A stretch of 64,000 bases of DNA from Actinomadura sp. J1-007 (GCF_009793335.1 NZ_WING01000001.1:4774001-4838000); one strand, 5' to 3'; positions 16,547 through 26,107 are shown, numbered from the stretch's first letter. Notes: a model not told the origin generated them from the sequence alone. Translations and numbers: made by a program.

Positions 16547-17518
16547 TCACGCTCTGTCGACGGTGACGTTCCGACCTGCGGGAACGTGGGGCATCCTGAG
16601 CAGCAGCCGGACGACCGTCCGGTCACCCGTGCGGATCTGGACCGCCGAGCACAGCAGCCGTACGGCCCACAGGCCGAACCGCCCGCGGCCCGCGCCCCTC
16701 GGCGGGATCAGCCCGTACCCCGTGCCCGGGGCCCAGCGCCCCTCGTCGGTCACCTCGCACACCAGCACGGGGCCCGGTCCCGTCCACAGCCGCATCGCGA
16801 TCGGCGGCCGGCCGTGCCGCAGGGCGTTGGTCACGACCTCCGTCACCGCGACGAGCAGCCGCTGGAGGTCCTCCTCGGGCAGCGCGGCCTGCCGCGCGTA
16901 GTCGCTCACGTACGCCCGCAGCCAGTACAGGTCGGGCACGTCGATCTTCAGCAGCTCCGCGTCGGCGGGCGGGTCGCTCAGCGGTTCCCGGTCGCACCGC
17001 GCGCTGTAGAGCCACGGGTCCACGTAGCCGGGATTGGCCACGACGCGGCTGCCCCGCACGCTCTCCGGATGCGTCCTGCGCGCCGCCGCGACCACCCCGG
17101 CGGGCAGCGCCCTCACCGCGTACGGGCACAGGATCCACGCGCCCGTCTCGCGGAACGCCACGTTCACGAGGGCCTCGACGCGCTGCCACTCGACCACCTC
17201 GGCCTCGGGGCGGGACGTCCACACGGGCTCGCCCAGCAGCCTGAGCCGCCGCCCCTGGCGGGCCGCCTCCTCGGCGTCGCCCAGGCAGTCGGCGAACGTC
17301 CGCGCCGGATGCCGGTACCACCGCTCGGCCTCGGCGAACTCGACGCCGTCCGCCACCGGCCCGAGGGCCTCACGCAGCACGAACCCGCTGGCGACGCTCG
17401 TCACCGCGACCACCCGGTCGCCGTCCTCGACGCCCTCCCGCAGGTAGGGCGCCGTCCCCGCCAGGAAGTCGTCCACCCCGTCGAAGGGGAGGACGCGATG
17501 GGCGAAGGCTCGGCTCAC
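16547..17518 (-). CDS. RsbA-family MEDS-HATPase protein (module 3)
   Basis: 323 residues: MEDS domain (FAHRVLPFDGVDDFLAG) then HATPase_c_2 with N-box TEVVTNALRHG (about residue 228), G1 EVTDEG and GRFGLWAVRLL, all intact. GTG at 17518 is the only start before the conserved FAHRV. It is the first gene of the four-gene minus-strand array and ends 81 bp before the MEDS-STAS gene. About 200 bp separate it from the divergent tRNA-Leu, which leaves room for the array promoter. Confidence 0.85.
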   Translation of the reverse strand: MSRAFAHRVLPFDGVDDFLAGTAPYLREGVEDGDRVVAVTSVASGFVLREALGPVADGVEFAEAERWYRHPARTFADCLGDAEEAARQGRRLRLLGEPVWTSRPEAEVVEWQRVEALVNVAFRETGAWILCPYAVRALPAGVVAAARRTHPESVRGSRVVANPGYVDPWLYSARCDREPLSDPPADAELLKIDVPDLYWLRAYVSDYARQAALPEEDLQRLLVAVTEVVTNALRHGRPPIAMRLWTGPGPVLVCEVTDEGRWAPGTGYGLIPPRGAGRGRFGLWAVRLLCSAVQIRTGDRTVVRLLLRMPHVPAGRNVTVDRA

Positions 17519-17715
17519 GGTTTCCCACCAGATCGCGGCGCCACGGCCCGCCGGCCGGACGGGCTCCCCCCACCCTAAGCCGCACCCCCGCCCAAACCCG
17601 ACAGCCGTTTTTCACATGCCGCCACCGGCCGAGCGCCGCCCGGCAAGCCGCCGACGCCCATGGCCAGGACGCTAAGCTGAACGTGCCTCCTCCCCGAGGA
17701 ACCGGACATATCCGG

Positions 17716-17799
17716 GCGGACGTGGCGAAATCGGCATACGCGGCAGGTTTAGGTCCTGTTGGTGGAAACACCGTGGGGGTTCGAGTCCCCCCGTCCGCA
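17716..17799 (+). tRNA. tRNA-Leu (UAG)
   Basis: Class II tRNA with GCGGACG/CGTCCGC acceptor stem, GTGGCGAAATCGGCATACGC D-arm, anticodon stem GCAGG/CCTGT around TTTAGGT (anticodon TAG), a short variable arm, and T-arm GGGGGTTCGAGTCCCCC. The discriminator is A and CCA is not encoded. It lies alone between the MEDS array and an ECF sigma gene; no integrase or attachment repeat is seen near it. Confidence 0.93.
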
Positions 17800-17968
17800 C
17801 CCCGACACTTTGGCGACCTCGGCGGCGACGGCCGCGTCGCCCCTCCCCTTCGCCGAGTGCGCCGCCGGTCCCGGCAACCAGAAAGTTCGGATTCGCCCGC
17901 AAGAAACGGCGGTCCCAGAGGGGTTACCAGGTGTCCGACTCGTACGGGGCAGCTGAGAGGGGCCGTGC

Positions 17969-18544
17969 GTGAGCAGTGGGAGCACCGGTGACCAAGAGGA
18001 CGAGGAGACATGGTTCACCTCCATCTACCGGCGGCACTATCCGAGCGTGCTCGGCTACGCGCTGGCGCATGACCGGCGCGACGTCGCCGAGGACATCGCG
18101 AACGAGACGTTCCTGACGGCCTGGCGGAAGCTCGGGTCGGTCCCGGCCGACGATCCGCTGCCGTGGCTGCTGGGGGTGGCGCGCAGGCACCGGCTGAAGC
18201 TGCGCGCCGCCGGCCGCCGGCACGACTCGATCGCCGACCGCGTCGTCCGGCTCGCCGACGAACGCGACGCGACGGCCTGGGACACCGGGTCGCTGGTGGC
18301 CGAACGGGACGTCGGGCTGGCCGCGTTCGCCGCGCTGCCGGACCGGGACGCCGAGATCCTGATCCTCACCGCCTGGTACGGGCTCGGCCCGGCGCGGGCC
18401 GCGGTGGTGCTCGGGTGCTCGACCGCGACGTTCTTCGTACGGCTGCACCGGGCGCGCAGGAGGCTCGCGTGCGCACTCGACGACCACGCAGTCCCCGGCG
18501 CCCTGGCGGTCGTCGGCGAATCCCTGGAGGGGCAGCACCGATGA
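17969..18544 (+). CDS. ECF-type RNA polymerase sigma factor
   Basis: 191-residue sigma-70 family protein: region 2 (RRDVAEDIANETFLTAWRKL at about 31-50) and region 4 (GPARAAVVLGCSTATFFVRLHRARRRL). Region 4 departs from the usual SxxTVKSR pattern (CSTATFFVRL), as is common for sigma factors paired with CU044_5270 proteins. GTG at 17969 gives the typical short acidic N-terminus. It overlaps the next gene by 4 bp (ATGA), so the two products are coupled. Confidence 0.88.
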   Translation: MSSGSTGDQEDEETWFTSIYRRHYPSVLGYALAHDRRDVAEDIANETFLTAWRKLGSVPADDPLPWLLGVARRHRLKLRAAGRRHDSIADRVVRLADERDATAWDTGSLVAERDVGLAAFAALPDRDAEILILTAWYGLGPARAAVVLGCSTATFFVRLHRARRRLACALDDHAVPGALAVVGESLEGQHR

Positions 18545-19547
18545 TCGACAAGACCGTTCGGGCCCTCAAGCCCGCCGCGCTCGACGACGTGGAGCGCGGC
18601 CGGGTCGGTCCCGAGCACGACGAGCGGATCGCGGCCATCATGGCGTCCGACCGGCGGGCGCGGCGCCGGTTCGCCCTGCCGTCGGCGGGGGTGCGCGTCG
18701 CCGCCGTCGCGGGGCTCGCCGCGAGCATCGCCGTCGGGGCGACCGTCCTGGAGAACCTGGGCGGGACCGACGAGAATGGCCGTCGCCGCTCCGTCCTGCC
18801 CGGCTTTCCCACGGGGGCGGCCGCCGACGCCGCGCAGGTGCTGGACCGCGCGGCCCGCGTGGCCGAGGCCAGGCCCGCCGGGACGCCGCGCGAGGACCAG
18901 TGGACCTACCTGGAGGAGCGGTCGACCTCGACGTCCAGGAACGCGGGTGCGCGGGCCGCCGGGGACCCGCTGGTGACCTCGACGGTCGTGACCTGGCAGC
19001 GCGTGGACGGCAGCCGATGGGCGGTCAAGGACGGCGAGGGCCGGATCGCCTTCCAGGACCCGCGTGGCATCACGCCCCGGACCGACTACGACGCCGTCGC
19101 GGCGCTTCCCGCCGATCCCGCCAGGCTGCTCGCGGCGGCGCGCGCGCAGTCGGCCAAGGCTCCGGTCGCCGGCGCCGGCGGCGGTCCCGCGACGCTGTCG
19201 TACCTCAACACGATCCTGCGCGACAGCGTCCCCCGCCGAAGATCCAGGCCGCCGTCTTCAGGGCGATGAAGCTGGTGCCGGACGCCGGGCTGGTCTCCGG
19301 GGCCAAGGACCACGCCGGACGGGACGCGGTCGCCATCGGCTGGACCACCCCGGACGGGCTGCTCCACGAGGAGGTGCTCTTCGACCCGCGAACCTATGCC
19401 TACCTGGGAGAACGAGCCGTCGCGGCCAAGGACCACACGGTCGGCGACGACCTCGGCCGCACGGTCAGCGTGCGCCGCGGCACCGTCCAGAGGCTGGAGG
19501 TGCGCATCCGCTCCGGTTTCGTCGACAGGCCGGGTCAGCGCCCCTGA
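18541..19547 (+). CDS. CU044_5270 family protein (apparent frameshift near 19232)
   Basis: About 335 residues once corrected: cytoplasmic N-terminus with the sigma-linked start MIDKTVRALKPAALDD, one membrane segment at about 60-78, and an extracytoplasmic domain (EDQWTYLEERSTS, TWQRVDGSRWAVKDG). This family always follows an ECF sigma gene and is presumed to be its anti-sigma partner or sensor. The frame breaks at the C5 run at 19230-19234 (LRDSVP then PPKIQAAVFRAM); one added C restores it and it ends at 19547. Confidence 0.8.
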
Positions 19548-19580
19548 CGGCCCCCGGACCAGGGCGGGTGCTCGGGCCTC

Positions 19581-20048
19581 TCAGAGGGTGAGGTCTCGGC
19601 GGAGGCGGTCCACGTGGCCGGTGGCCTTCACGTTGTAGTACGCCTTGTCGATCTTGCCTTCGGCGTCGATGAGGAAGGTGGAGCGGATGACGCCGACGAC
19701 GACCTTGCCGTAGAGCTTCTTCTCGCCGTACGCGCCGTACGCCTTGAGGATCCCGGCGTCGGGGTCGGACAGGAGGGGGAAGGTGAGGCCCTCCTTCTCG
19801 CGGAACTTGGCGAGCTTGGCGGGCTCGTCGGGGGAGACGCCGACGACGGCGACGCCGGCGGCCTCCAGGTCGGCGAGGCTGCTCTGGAAGTCGACGGACT
19901 CCTTGGTGCAGCCGGGGGTCATCGCCGCCGGGTAGAAGTAGAGGATCACGCGCTTGCCGCGCAGGGACGCCAGGGACACCGGCTTGCCGTCGGCGTCCGG
20001 AAGCTCGAACTCGGGGGCGTCGTCCCCTGGCTGTAGCCGCTCGGACAC
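19581..20048 (-). CDS. bcp: Thioredoxin-dependent thiol peroxidase (Bcp)
   Basis: Peroxiredoxin of the BCP/PrxQ class that reduces hydroperoxides; 155 residues. The peroxidatic Cys47 is in MTPGCTKES. The resolving Cys normally five residues later is replaced by Val52 (CTKESVDF), so this is a one-Cys form or uses another thiol such as mycothiol. GTG at 20048 follows AAGGCGGA 4-5 bp upstream. It is convergent with the CU044_5270 gene and divergent from the DUF3618 gene. Confidence 0.93.
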   Translation of the reverse strand: MSERLQPGDDAPEFELPDADGKPVSLASLRGKRVILYFYPAAMTPGCTKESVDFQSSLADLEAAGVAVVGVSPDEPAKLAKFREKEGLTFPLLSDPDAGILKAYGAYGEKKLYGKVVVGVIRSTFLIDAEGKIDKAYYNVKATGHVDRLRRDLTL

Positions 20049-20172
20049 GGATCCGCCTTTCGCTTCGGGTGGGTCGGGTCCACCGTACCGGCTGGGGTGG
20101 CGCGGGCGTTTCACCGCAAGACCTGCGACACTGTTCGGATCATGCGTCGCTCGACACGATAAGGACTACGGC

Positions 20173-20460
20173 ATGGCTGACATGCGCGACCCGGAGGCGC
20201 TGGAGCGGGAGATCGAGCGCACCCGCATGGAACTGGCCCGCACGATCGACGAGCTCGCCGACCGGGTCAACCCGCGGAACGTCGCGCAGCGGGGCGCCGA
20301 CCGGCTGAAAGAGGAGGCCGACCAGGTCGCCAAGACCGTCCGCGCGATGGTGTCGAACGAGGACGGCGAGCCGAAGGTCGACCGGCGGGTGCTGATGGCG
20401 GGGGCGGGCGTGGCGGTGGGGATCACCGTTCTGGCGCTCTGGCGCAGGCGCCGCCGCTGA
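20173..20460 (+). CDS. DUF3618 domain protein
   Basis: 95 residues: a charged amphipathic N-terminal segment (ALEREIERTRMELARTIDELADRVNP), typical of DUF3618, and one C-terminal membrane helix (about 75-90) ending in an Arg cluster. The family accompanies membrane stress and MgtC/DUF1269-type genes but has no known reaction. ATG at 20173 follows AAGGA at 20161-20165. The last 38 bp overlap the convergent zinc-finger gene. Confidence 0.85.
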   Translation: MADMRDPEALEREIERTRMELARTIDELADRVNPRNVAQRGADRLKEEADQVAKTVRAMVSNEDGEPKVDRRVLMAGAGVAVGITVLALWRRRRR

Positions 20461-20704
20461 GGACGTGCACGGAGGCGCCGGTCCGCGATGCGCGGCCGGC
20501 GCCTCTTCGCGTCCGGGCGAGGACGGCCGTGACGCCCTGGAACTCGGCGAGCTCGGCCCGGCAGGGCGCGCAGGCGCTCAGGTGCGCGCGCAGGTCGGCG
20601 GCCTCGGGGCCGCGGAGGCGGCCGAGGGCGTAGACGCCGAGGCCGAGGCGGTGCTGGCACTCTTCCACGGGTGGCAGTACGGGCCCGAGGGGGTCACCGT
20701 TCAA
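20423..20704 (-). CDS. Small zf-HC2 type protein
   Basis: 93 residues with the core ECQHRLGLGVYALGRL and HLSACAPC (H-x3-C-x2-C), the putative zinc-finger of anti-sigma factors. There is no membrane segment and the C-terminus after about 68 is low complexity. The TTG at 20704 overlaps the end of the GH4 gene by 11 bp. The 3' end overlaps the convergent DUF3618 gene by 38 bp. It may be a regulator left beside the sugar genes or a truncated anti-sigma factor; no sigma gene adjoins it. Confidence 0.5.
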   Translation of the reverse strand: MNGDPLGPVLPPVEECQHRLGLGVYALGRLRGPEAADLRAHLSACAPCRAELAEFQGVTAVLARTRRGAGRASRTGASVHVLSGGACARAPER

Positions 20705-21959
20705 GCGCGATGCCGTGGGCGGCGACGCCCTCGTCGAGGATCGCCTCGGCGGTGTGCTTGCTGCGGACGAACGGGTGCGCGAGCAGCGTCTGGAGCGCGG
20801 TGCGGCGGGAACGGGTGACGGCGGCGTCGGCGGCGAGCCGTTCGTAGGCGTGGATGGCCTGGGTGAGGCCGCGCACGGGGCGCGGCAGCTCGCCCATCGC
20901 GAGGGGCGTCGGGCCGGAGCGGGCGACGAGGGACGGGACCTCGACGATCGCGTCCGGGGGGAGCGAGGCGATGGCGCCGTTGTTGACCGTGTTGACGATC
21001 ATGCGGCGGTGCTCGTCGCGGTGGAGGGCGCAGATGACGTCCACGGCGAACTCGCCGTGCTCGCCGCCGCCGCGCTCGCGGCTCGGGTCGGGGTCGGGGC
21101 GTTCGGCCTCGGCGGCGATCTGCGCGTAGTAGCCGGGGAGCATGGCCTGGATGTCCTCGGCGCGGGTGGTGCCCTTCTCGCGCAGCTCGCGGACGACGTC
21201 GTCGTGGAAGAAGTAGTACTTGGCGTACGAGTTGGGCAGGAAGCCGAGGGCCTTGGCCAGCTCGGCCATGCGGGACGGGTCGCGCCAGGGGGTGGCGCCG
21301 CCGCCCGGGACGTCGAGGCGGTCGAGGAGCGCGGGCAGGTCGATCTGGACGCCGTCCACGCGGACGCGTTCGGCCCAGGTGGCGTGGTTGAGGCCGATCC
21401 AGTCGGCTTCGAGCCGTTCGGCGGGGAGGCCGAGGAGGCCCGCCCACATCTCGGTGTCGCCGGCGAACTGGTCGCAGAGGCCGATCACGCGGGCGCCGGT
21501 GTGGCGGGCGACGGCGTCGGTGACGATGTTGGTCGGGTTGGTGTAGTTGACGATCCAGGCGTCGGGGTCCGCGGCGGCGGCGACGTCCAGCAGGACGGGG
21601 ACGCTGCGCAGGGCCATGAGGAACCCGCCGGGGCCCGCGGTCTCCTGGCCGACGACGCCGTGCCTGAGCGGGATCGACTCGTCGAGGTGGCGGCCGGCCA
21701 TCCCGCCGGGGCGGAACGTGGTGAACACGTAGGCGGCGCCGTCCACCGCGGGCTTGAGGGCGGTGTGCTCGGTGACGGTGAACGCGGCGTCGCGGGCGGC
21801 GAACATGCGGCGGGCGAGCCGCGCCATCGTCGCGAGGTGCCCGGCGTCGGGGTCGTGGAACGCCAGCTCGGCGCCGGCGAGGTCGGCGGCGCGGTGCAGC
21901 AGGCCCCGGATCACGCCGGGCATGTAGCCGCTGCCCGCCCCGATGATCGCGATCTTCAC
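20694..21959 (-). CDS. GH4 family 6-phospho-beta-glucosidase
   Basis: 421-residue glycoside hydrolase family 4 enzyme, which uses NAD+ and a divalent metal in an oxidation-elimination mechanism. The Rossmann start IAIIGAGSGYMPGVIRGLL (3-21), NYTNPTNIVTDAV, the metal Cys in IGLCDQ and the His in GLNHATWAERV are all present. It probably acts on a phosphorylated disaccharide or glycoside. The gene lies 7 bp after the PfkB kinase gene on the same strand, so phosphorylation and cleavage may be linked. Confidence 0.9.
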   Translation of the reverse strand: MKIAIIGAGSGYMPGVIRGLLHRAADLAGAELAFHDPDAGHLATMARLARRMFAARDAAFTVTEHTALKPAVDGAAYVFTTFRPGGMAGRHLDESIPLRHGVVGQETAGPGGFLMALRSVPVLLDVAAAADPDAWIVNYTNPTNIVTDAVARHTGARVIGLCDQFAGDTEMWAGLLGLPAERLEADWIGLNHATWAERVRVDGVQIDLPALLDRLDVPGGGATPWRDPSRMAELAKALGFLPNSYAKYYFFHDDVVRELREKGTTRAEDIQAMLPGYYAQIAAEAERPDPDPSRERGGGEHGEFAVDVICALHRDEHRRMIVNTVNNGAIASLPPDAIVEVPSLVARSGPTPLAMGELPRPVRGLTQAIHAYERLAADAAVTRSRRTALQTLLAHPFVRSKHTAEAILDEGVAAHGIALER

Positions 21960-21966
21960 GGTCCTC

Positions 21967-23126
21967 CTAGCGCAGGGTGGGCTCGGCGCGGGTGACGGAG
22001 TCGGCGCCGCGGTCCAGTTCGGTCTCGGGGATGTAGGGCACGACGAAGGCGTACTGCTCCAGGATCTCGGGGGCGACCTCGCCGGTCTCGCCGAACGCGG
22101 CGATCTCGCCCCAGCAGGGCGCGCCGAGCGAGCCGCTGTGGTGGCGGACCGACAGCCCGGCGCACAGGTTGGCGAAGTGCAGGCGCTGGCCGAGGGGCCA
22201 TCCGGCGAGGGTGCCGAACACGAACCCGGCGGCGAACACGTCGCCCGCGCCGGTCGGGTCGAGGGCCTCGACGGGCAGGGCGGGCGCGGCGGCGCGTTCC
22301 CCGGTGCCGGAGTCGATCGCGATCGCGCCGCGGGAGCCCTGCTTGACCACGACGACGGGGACGCGTTCGGCGAGGGCTTCGAGGGCGTCGCCGGCGGTGG
22401 CGGTACGGGTGTAGGCCATGGCCTCGACGGCGTTCGGGAGGAACACGTCGACGTGGTCGAGGCGGTCGAGGACGTCGGTGGACCAGGTCTCGGTGGGGTC
22501 CCAGCCGAGGTCGGCGAAGACCAGGGCGCCGGCGCGGCGCATGGCGAGGGCCCAGTCGGGGACGGGGCGGTCGATGTCGACGAAGCAGGTGGCGGCGCGG
22601 GGCGGCTCGTCGGCGAGGTCGTCGAACAGGCCGGTGACGGCGGCGGACGAGGGGAGCGGCCGGTTGAAGGTGACCATGCTGCGGTCGGCGGCGTAGGCGA
22701 GGGAGACGGTGACGGGGGTGGACCAGCCGGCGACGCGGCGGGACCAGCCGAGCGAGACGTTCTCCTGCTCGCAGAGGGTGCGCCACAGGTACGCGCCGAA
22801 CATGTCGTCGCCGAACGCGGCGGCGAGGCCGGTGCGCAGGCCGAGGCGGCTCATCGCGACGGCGATGTTGGCGATGCCGCCGGGGGCCGAGCCGAGGCCG
22901 TCGGTGACCAGCTCGGTGCCGGGCGGCGGCAGGCCGGGCAGCCCGGTGAAGATCATGTCCATGAAGACCTGGCCGGTGAGGAAGACGTCCAGGTCGTGCG
23001 CGGCGAGGTCGCGGGCGGACGGCTCGCGCCGCAACGGTCCGTCCGAGCGGAGCAGCTCGCCGGCCTGGCCGCGTTCGGCGCAGGGGTCCTCCAGGGACGG
23101 CCGCGGGGGACGCCGGGGGTGCTCAT
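21967..23126 (-). CDS. PfkB-family carbohydrate kinase (apparent frameshift near 23117)
   Basis: About 385 residues. It has the PfkB N-terminal glycine motif (GSAPGGIANIAVAMSRLG) and the C-terminal DPTGAGDVFAAGF with the catalytic Asp, so it is a sugar or nucleoside kinase of unknown specificity. The ATG at 23126 overlaps the TGA of the SIMPL gene (ATGA), the expected coupling. Its frame joins the kinase frame only if one base is restored in the C5GG run at 23115-23119; otherwise a TTG at 23034 would have to serve, with no good Shine-Dalgarno. It is followed directly by the GH4 gene. Confidence 0.82.
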
Positions 23127-23787
23127 AGGCTCTCGGGCTGCGTGGCGGTGAACCGGGCCTCGACGGCGGCCCGGACGATCTGGGTGGCGGGCTCCAGGTC
23201 GAGCGGCTCGGGCTCGTCGGCGGCCCGGCGGCGGCGGCGCCGTAGGCCATCATCGGCTGCATGTGCTCGACATGGCCGCCGACGCCCTCGTCCGACAGGG
23301 AGACCAGGCCGGTGATGCGGCAGCCGAGGGCCTCGGCGTAGCCGCGGGCGCGGACGACGGCCTCGCGCGCGGCCTCGCGGGCGGCGCGGGCGTGCACCTC
23401 GCTGTCGCGGCGCAGCGCCCATTCGGGGCCCTGGACGTAGGCGCGCTCCTGGTCGCCGAGGCGGGTGACCAGCTCGCCGAGCACGGCGAAGTCGGTGACG
23501 GTGAGCTTGATCCAGACGGTGCCCTGGTAGCCGCGGATCTCGCCCTCGTCGCGGCGGCGGTGCCGCAGCAGCGGGGTGATCGACAGCGCGCCGGTCTCGG
23601 GCCGTTCGATCGCCTCGCCGTACGAGCGGACGAGCTCCAGGCAGCGCTGGTTGCGCTCGACGAGGCGGTCGAGCGCGGCGCGCCGGTCGGGCTCCTGCGA
23701 CTGGAGGTGGACGGACAGGCGGGCGATCTCGGGCTCGGCCTCCAGGACCGCCTCGCCGCGGACGCTGATCAACGGGGCGTCGCTCAT
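23123..23787 (-). CDS. SIMPL domain (DUF541) protein (apparent frameshift near 23227)
   Basis: About 221 residues of the SIMPL/DUF541 family (ISVRGEAVLEAEPEIARLSVHL near the start; VRARGYAEALGCRITGLVSLS). Bacterial members are often periplasmic, but no signal peptide is visible here. The biochemical role is unknown. The frame breaks after MMAYGAAAA; adding one base to GCCGGGCC gives RAADEPEPLDLEPATQIV and the stop at 23123 overlapping the kinase start. Confidence 0.78.
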
Positions 23788-23856
23788 ACCGGCCAACCTA
23801 ACCGCTGTGCGGCCGGAACGGTCATGGTTGCACCGTTCCGTCCGCCGCGGCGGCGG

Positions 23857-25048
23857 TCAGAGGAACGTTCGCCCTTCCCCCGGTAGGTGGGGACGGTGCC
23901 GACGAGGTGTTCACCTTCCAGCAGGTGCAGCTCGGCGAAGCGTTCGCACAGCTCACCGGCCTTGGTGTGGCGGAACCAGACGCGGTCGCCGACCTCCAGC
24001 AGGTCGGCGGCGTGGCCGAGCAGCGGCGTCTGGACCTCGCCCGCGCCCTCCCTCGGGTCATAGGCGAGCCCGGTCGGCAGGTACGGCTGGGGGAGGCGGA
24101 TCGCGTCGGCGGGCCCGGACGCCAGGTAGCCGCCGCCGAGGCAGGTGGCGACGCCGGGAGCGGGGCGGCGCGCGACGGGCAGCGCGAACAGGGCCGCGGG
24201 CCGTCCGGTGAAGTTGGAGTAATAGTCGAACAGGTGCGGCTGGTAGAGGCCGGACCCGGCGGCGACCTCGGTGACGGCGCGTTCGGCGGCGGTCTTCTCG
24301 ACGCTGCCGGTGCCGCCTCCGTTGACGAACTCCAGGTCGGTCAGCTCCGTGACGGCGCGGACGATCGCGGCGCGGCGGCGGGCCAGCTCCATCCGGGACC
24401 GGCGCTGCATGGCGCGGATGACGCGGCCCATGGCGGGCTTGCCGGGCGGGGTGTCGCCGACGCCGGCGATCTGCGACTCGTACGCCATGAGGCCGACCAG
24501 GCGCAGGTTCGGCCGCTTGAGCACGGTCTCGGCGAGCGCGCGGACCTGCGCGGGCGTGCGGAGCGGGGAGCGGAGCGCGCCGATGCGGACGTGCCCGCCG
24601 AGCGGCCGGTACGAGGCGTCGATGTCGATGCAGACGCGGACGGGGCGGTCTCCGGCGGCGCTCTCGATGAGGTCGAGGTGCGCGGGGAGTCGACCATGAG
24701 GGTGACGGTGGCGGCGGCGTGCTCGTCGGCGGCGAGCGCGGCGATCGCGCGCCGGTCGGTGGTGGGGTAGGCGACGAGGATGTCGTCGCTGGTGCGGTGG
24801 CCGGCGAGCCAGAGGGCCTCGGGCAGGGTGAACGCCATGATCCCGGCGAACCCGTCCATGGCGAGGGCCTCGTCCAGCAGCGCCCGGCAGCGCACGGACT
24901 TGCTCGCGACGCGGATGGGCTTCCCGGCCGCGCGGGCGACGAGCGCGGCGGCGTTGTCCCGGAACGCGGCGAGGTCGACGGCCGCGAACGGCGCCTCCAG
25001 CTCGGCGGTCGCGGCGTCGTACCGATCCCGGATGTTCATGGAAGTCAC
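23857..25048 (-). CDS. Alanine racemase/D-threonine aldolase-like PLP enzyme (two apparent frameshifts)
   Basis: Fold-type III PLP protein of the amino acid deaminase/aldolase group, about 397 residues. The PLP Lys is in RVASKSVRC (about residue 50), followed by VCIDIDASYRPLGGHVRIG and FVNGGGTGS. Two breaks occur. At 24684-24687 the frame leaves VTLMVDSP and resumes as AHLDLIE. At about 23880 the end should read PTYRGEGRTFL with a stop at 23857; unshifted, the frame runs on to 23784 into the next gene. Both are single missing bases in C/G runs. The stop at 23857 leaves a clean 69-bp gap before the SIMPL gene. The substrate is unknown. Confidence 0.8.
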
Positions 25049-25106
25049 CGCACCATGCTAGCCGGAGAACATGAAAACAGTTCACGTCCCCGGCGGGGTG
25101 GCGCGT

Positions 25107-26072
25107 TCAGCTCGCCCGGGGGTGGTCGGCGAAGAACCGCCAGAGCATCGTGCTCGCCTCGTCCGGCCACTTGTGGGTGCCGCCCTGGATCTTGCAGTAC
25201 GCGACCTCCGCGCCGCCGTTCCCCTTGCCCGTCGCGGTGCACGAGGTGCGCGCGGTCAGCGCCTCCACCTTCCGCTTCGGCTCGGGCAGCCCCGCGGCCT
25301 TGCGCCAGAACTCCACCGCCTTCGCCGCGGGCGGGAACGGGCTGCTGTCGTTGACGTCCATCCGCCCGCCCCCGTTGATCGGCACGCTCCGGTCGGCCGT
25401 CCCGTGGAAGATCATCGCAGAGACGGGGCGGCCCGGATCGCACTTGGTCGCGAGCGCGCCCTCGACCACCCCGATCGCCGCGACCTTGCCCGGCTTCTCG
25501 CACGCCAGCCGGTACGCCATGCCCGCGCCGTTCGAGAACCCGGCCACGTACACGCGGTCGGGGTCCACCAGGCCCGAGCCGGTCAGCTTGTCGATCAGCT
25601 TGCTCAGGAACCCCACGTCGTCGATCTTGCCGATCTTCGACGCGCCGCAGCAGCCCCCCGCGTTCCACGTGGTCATGAACCCGTCGGGGTACACGGCGAG
25701 GAAGCCCTTGTCGTCCGACAGCCCGTCGAAGCCGGTGAGCGACCGCATCTGCTGCATGTTGGCGAGGCCGCCGTGCAGCGCGATCACCGCGGGCGGCGGA
25801 TCGGCGGGCTTGCCGCCCTTCCACTTGCCCTTGGCCACCTTGGCGGGCATGTGCAGCAGGTACTCGCGGTGCCCGAACGTCCCGACGTCGAGCTTCTGCT
25901 TGTGCGTGCCCGCGGCGGTGGGGATGCCCCCGACGGCGGCCGGACGCTTCTCGCCGCCGCCCTTCTCGCCGCCGCCGTCCTTCTTCCCGCTGTCACACGC
26001 CGCCCCGCCCAGCGCGACCGCCAGGACCAGGGCGAGGAAGGCCGCTCCCCGCGTACGCCGCATTCGCTGCAT
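25107..26072 (-). CDS. Esterase lipoprotein (PHB depolymerase/LpqC-like)
   Basis: 321 residues. A lipoprotein signal with lipobox LGGAAC ends at about Cys26, then a Gly/Lys/Glu linker and an alpha/beta hydrolase: oxyanion segment ALHGGLANMQQM, nucleophile GFSNGAG, Asp in HGTADRSVP and His in GGTHKWP. The order matches the PHB depolymerase-family esterases such as LpqC. It is cell-surface located. ATG at 26072 is chosen; another ATG at 26063 would also leave a signal peptide. Confidence 0.87.
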   Translation of the reverse strand: MQRMRRTRGAAFLALVLAVALGGAACDSGKKDGGGEKGGGEKRPAAVGGIPTAAGTHKQKLDVGTFGHREYLLHMPAKVAKGKWKGGKPADPPPAVIALHGGLANMQQMRSLTGFDGLSDDKGFLAVYPDGFMTTWNAGGCCGASKIGKIDDVGFLSKLIDKLTGSGLVDPDRVYVAGFSNGAGMAYRLACEKPGKVAAIGVVEGALATKCDPGRPVSAMIFHGTADRSVPINGGGRMDVNDSSPFPPAAKAVEFWRKAAGLPEPKRKVEALTARTSCTATGKGNGGAEVAYCKIQGGTHKWPDEASTMLWRFFADHPRAS

Positions 26073-26107
26073 GGGAGCGAATCTAACCCTTGGCCGCCAA
26101 AACAAAC

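Noticed and set aside
17716..17799. tRNA-Leu as an integration site for a mobile island
   Set aside because: No integrase gene, no direct repeat of the tRNA 3' end and no composition shift next to it.
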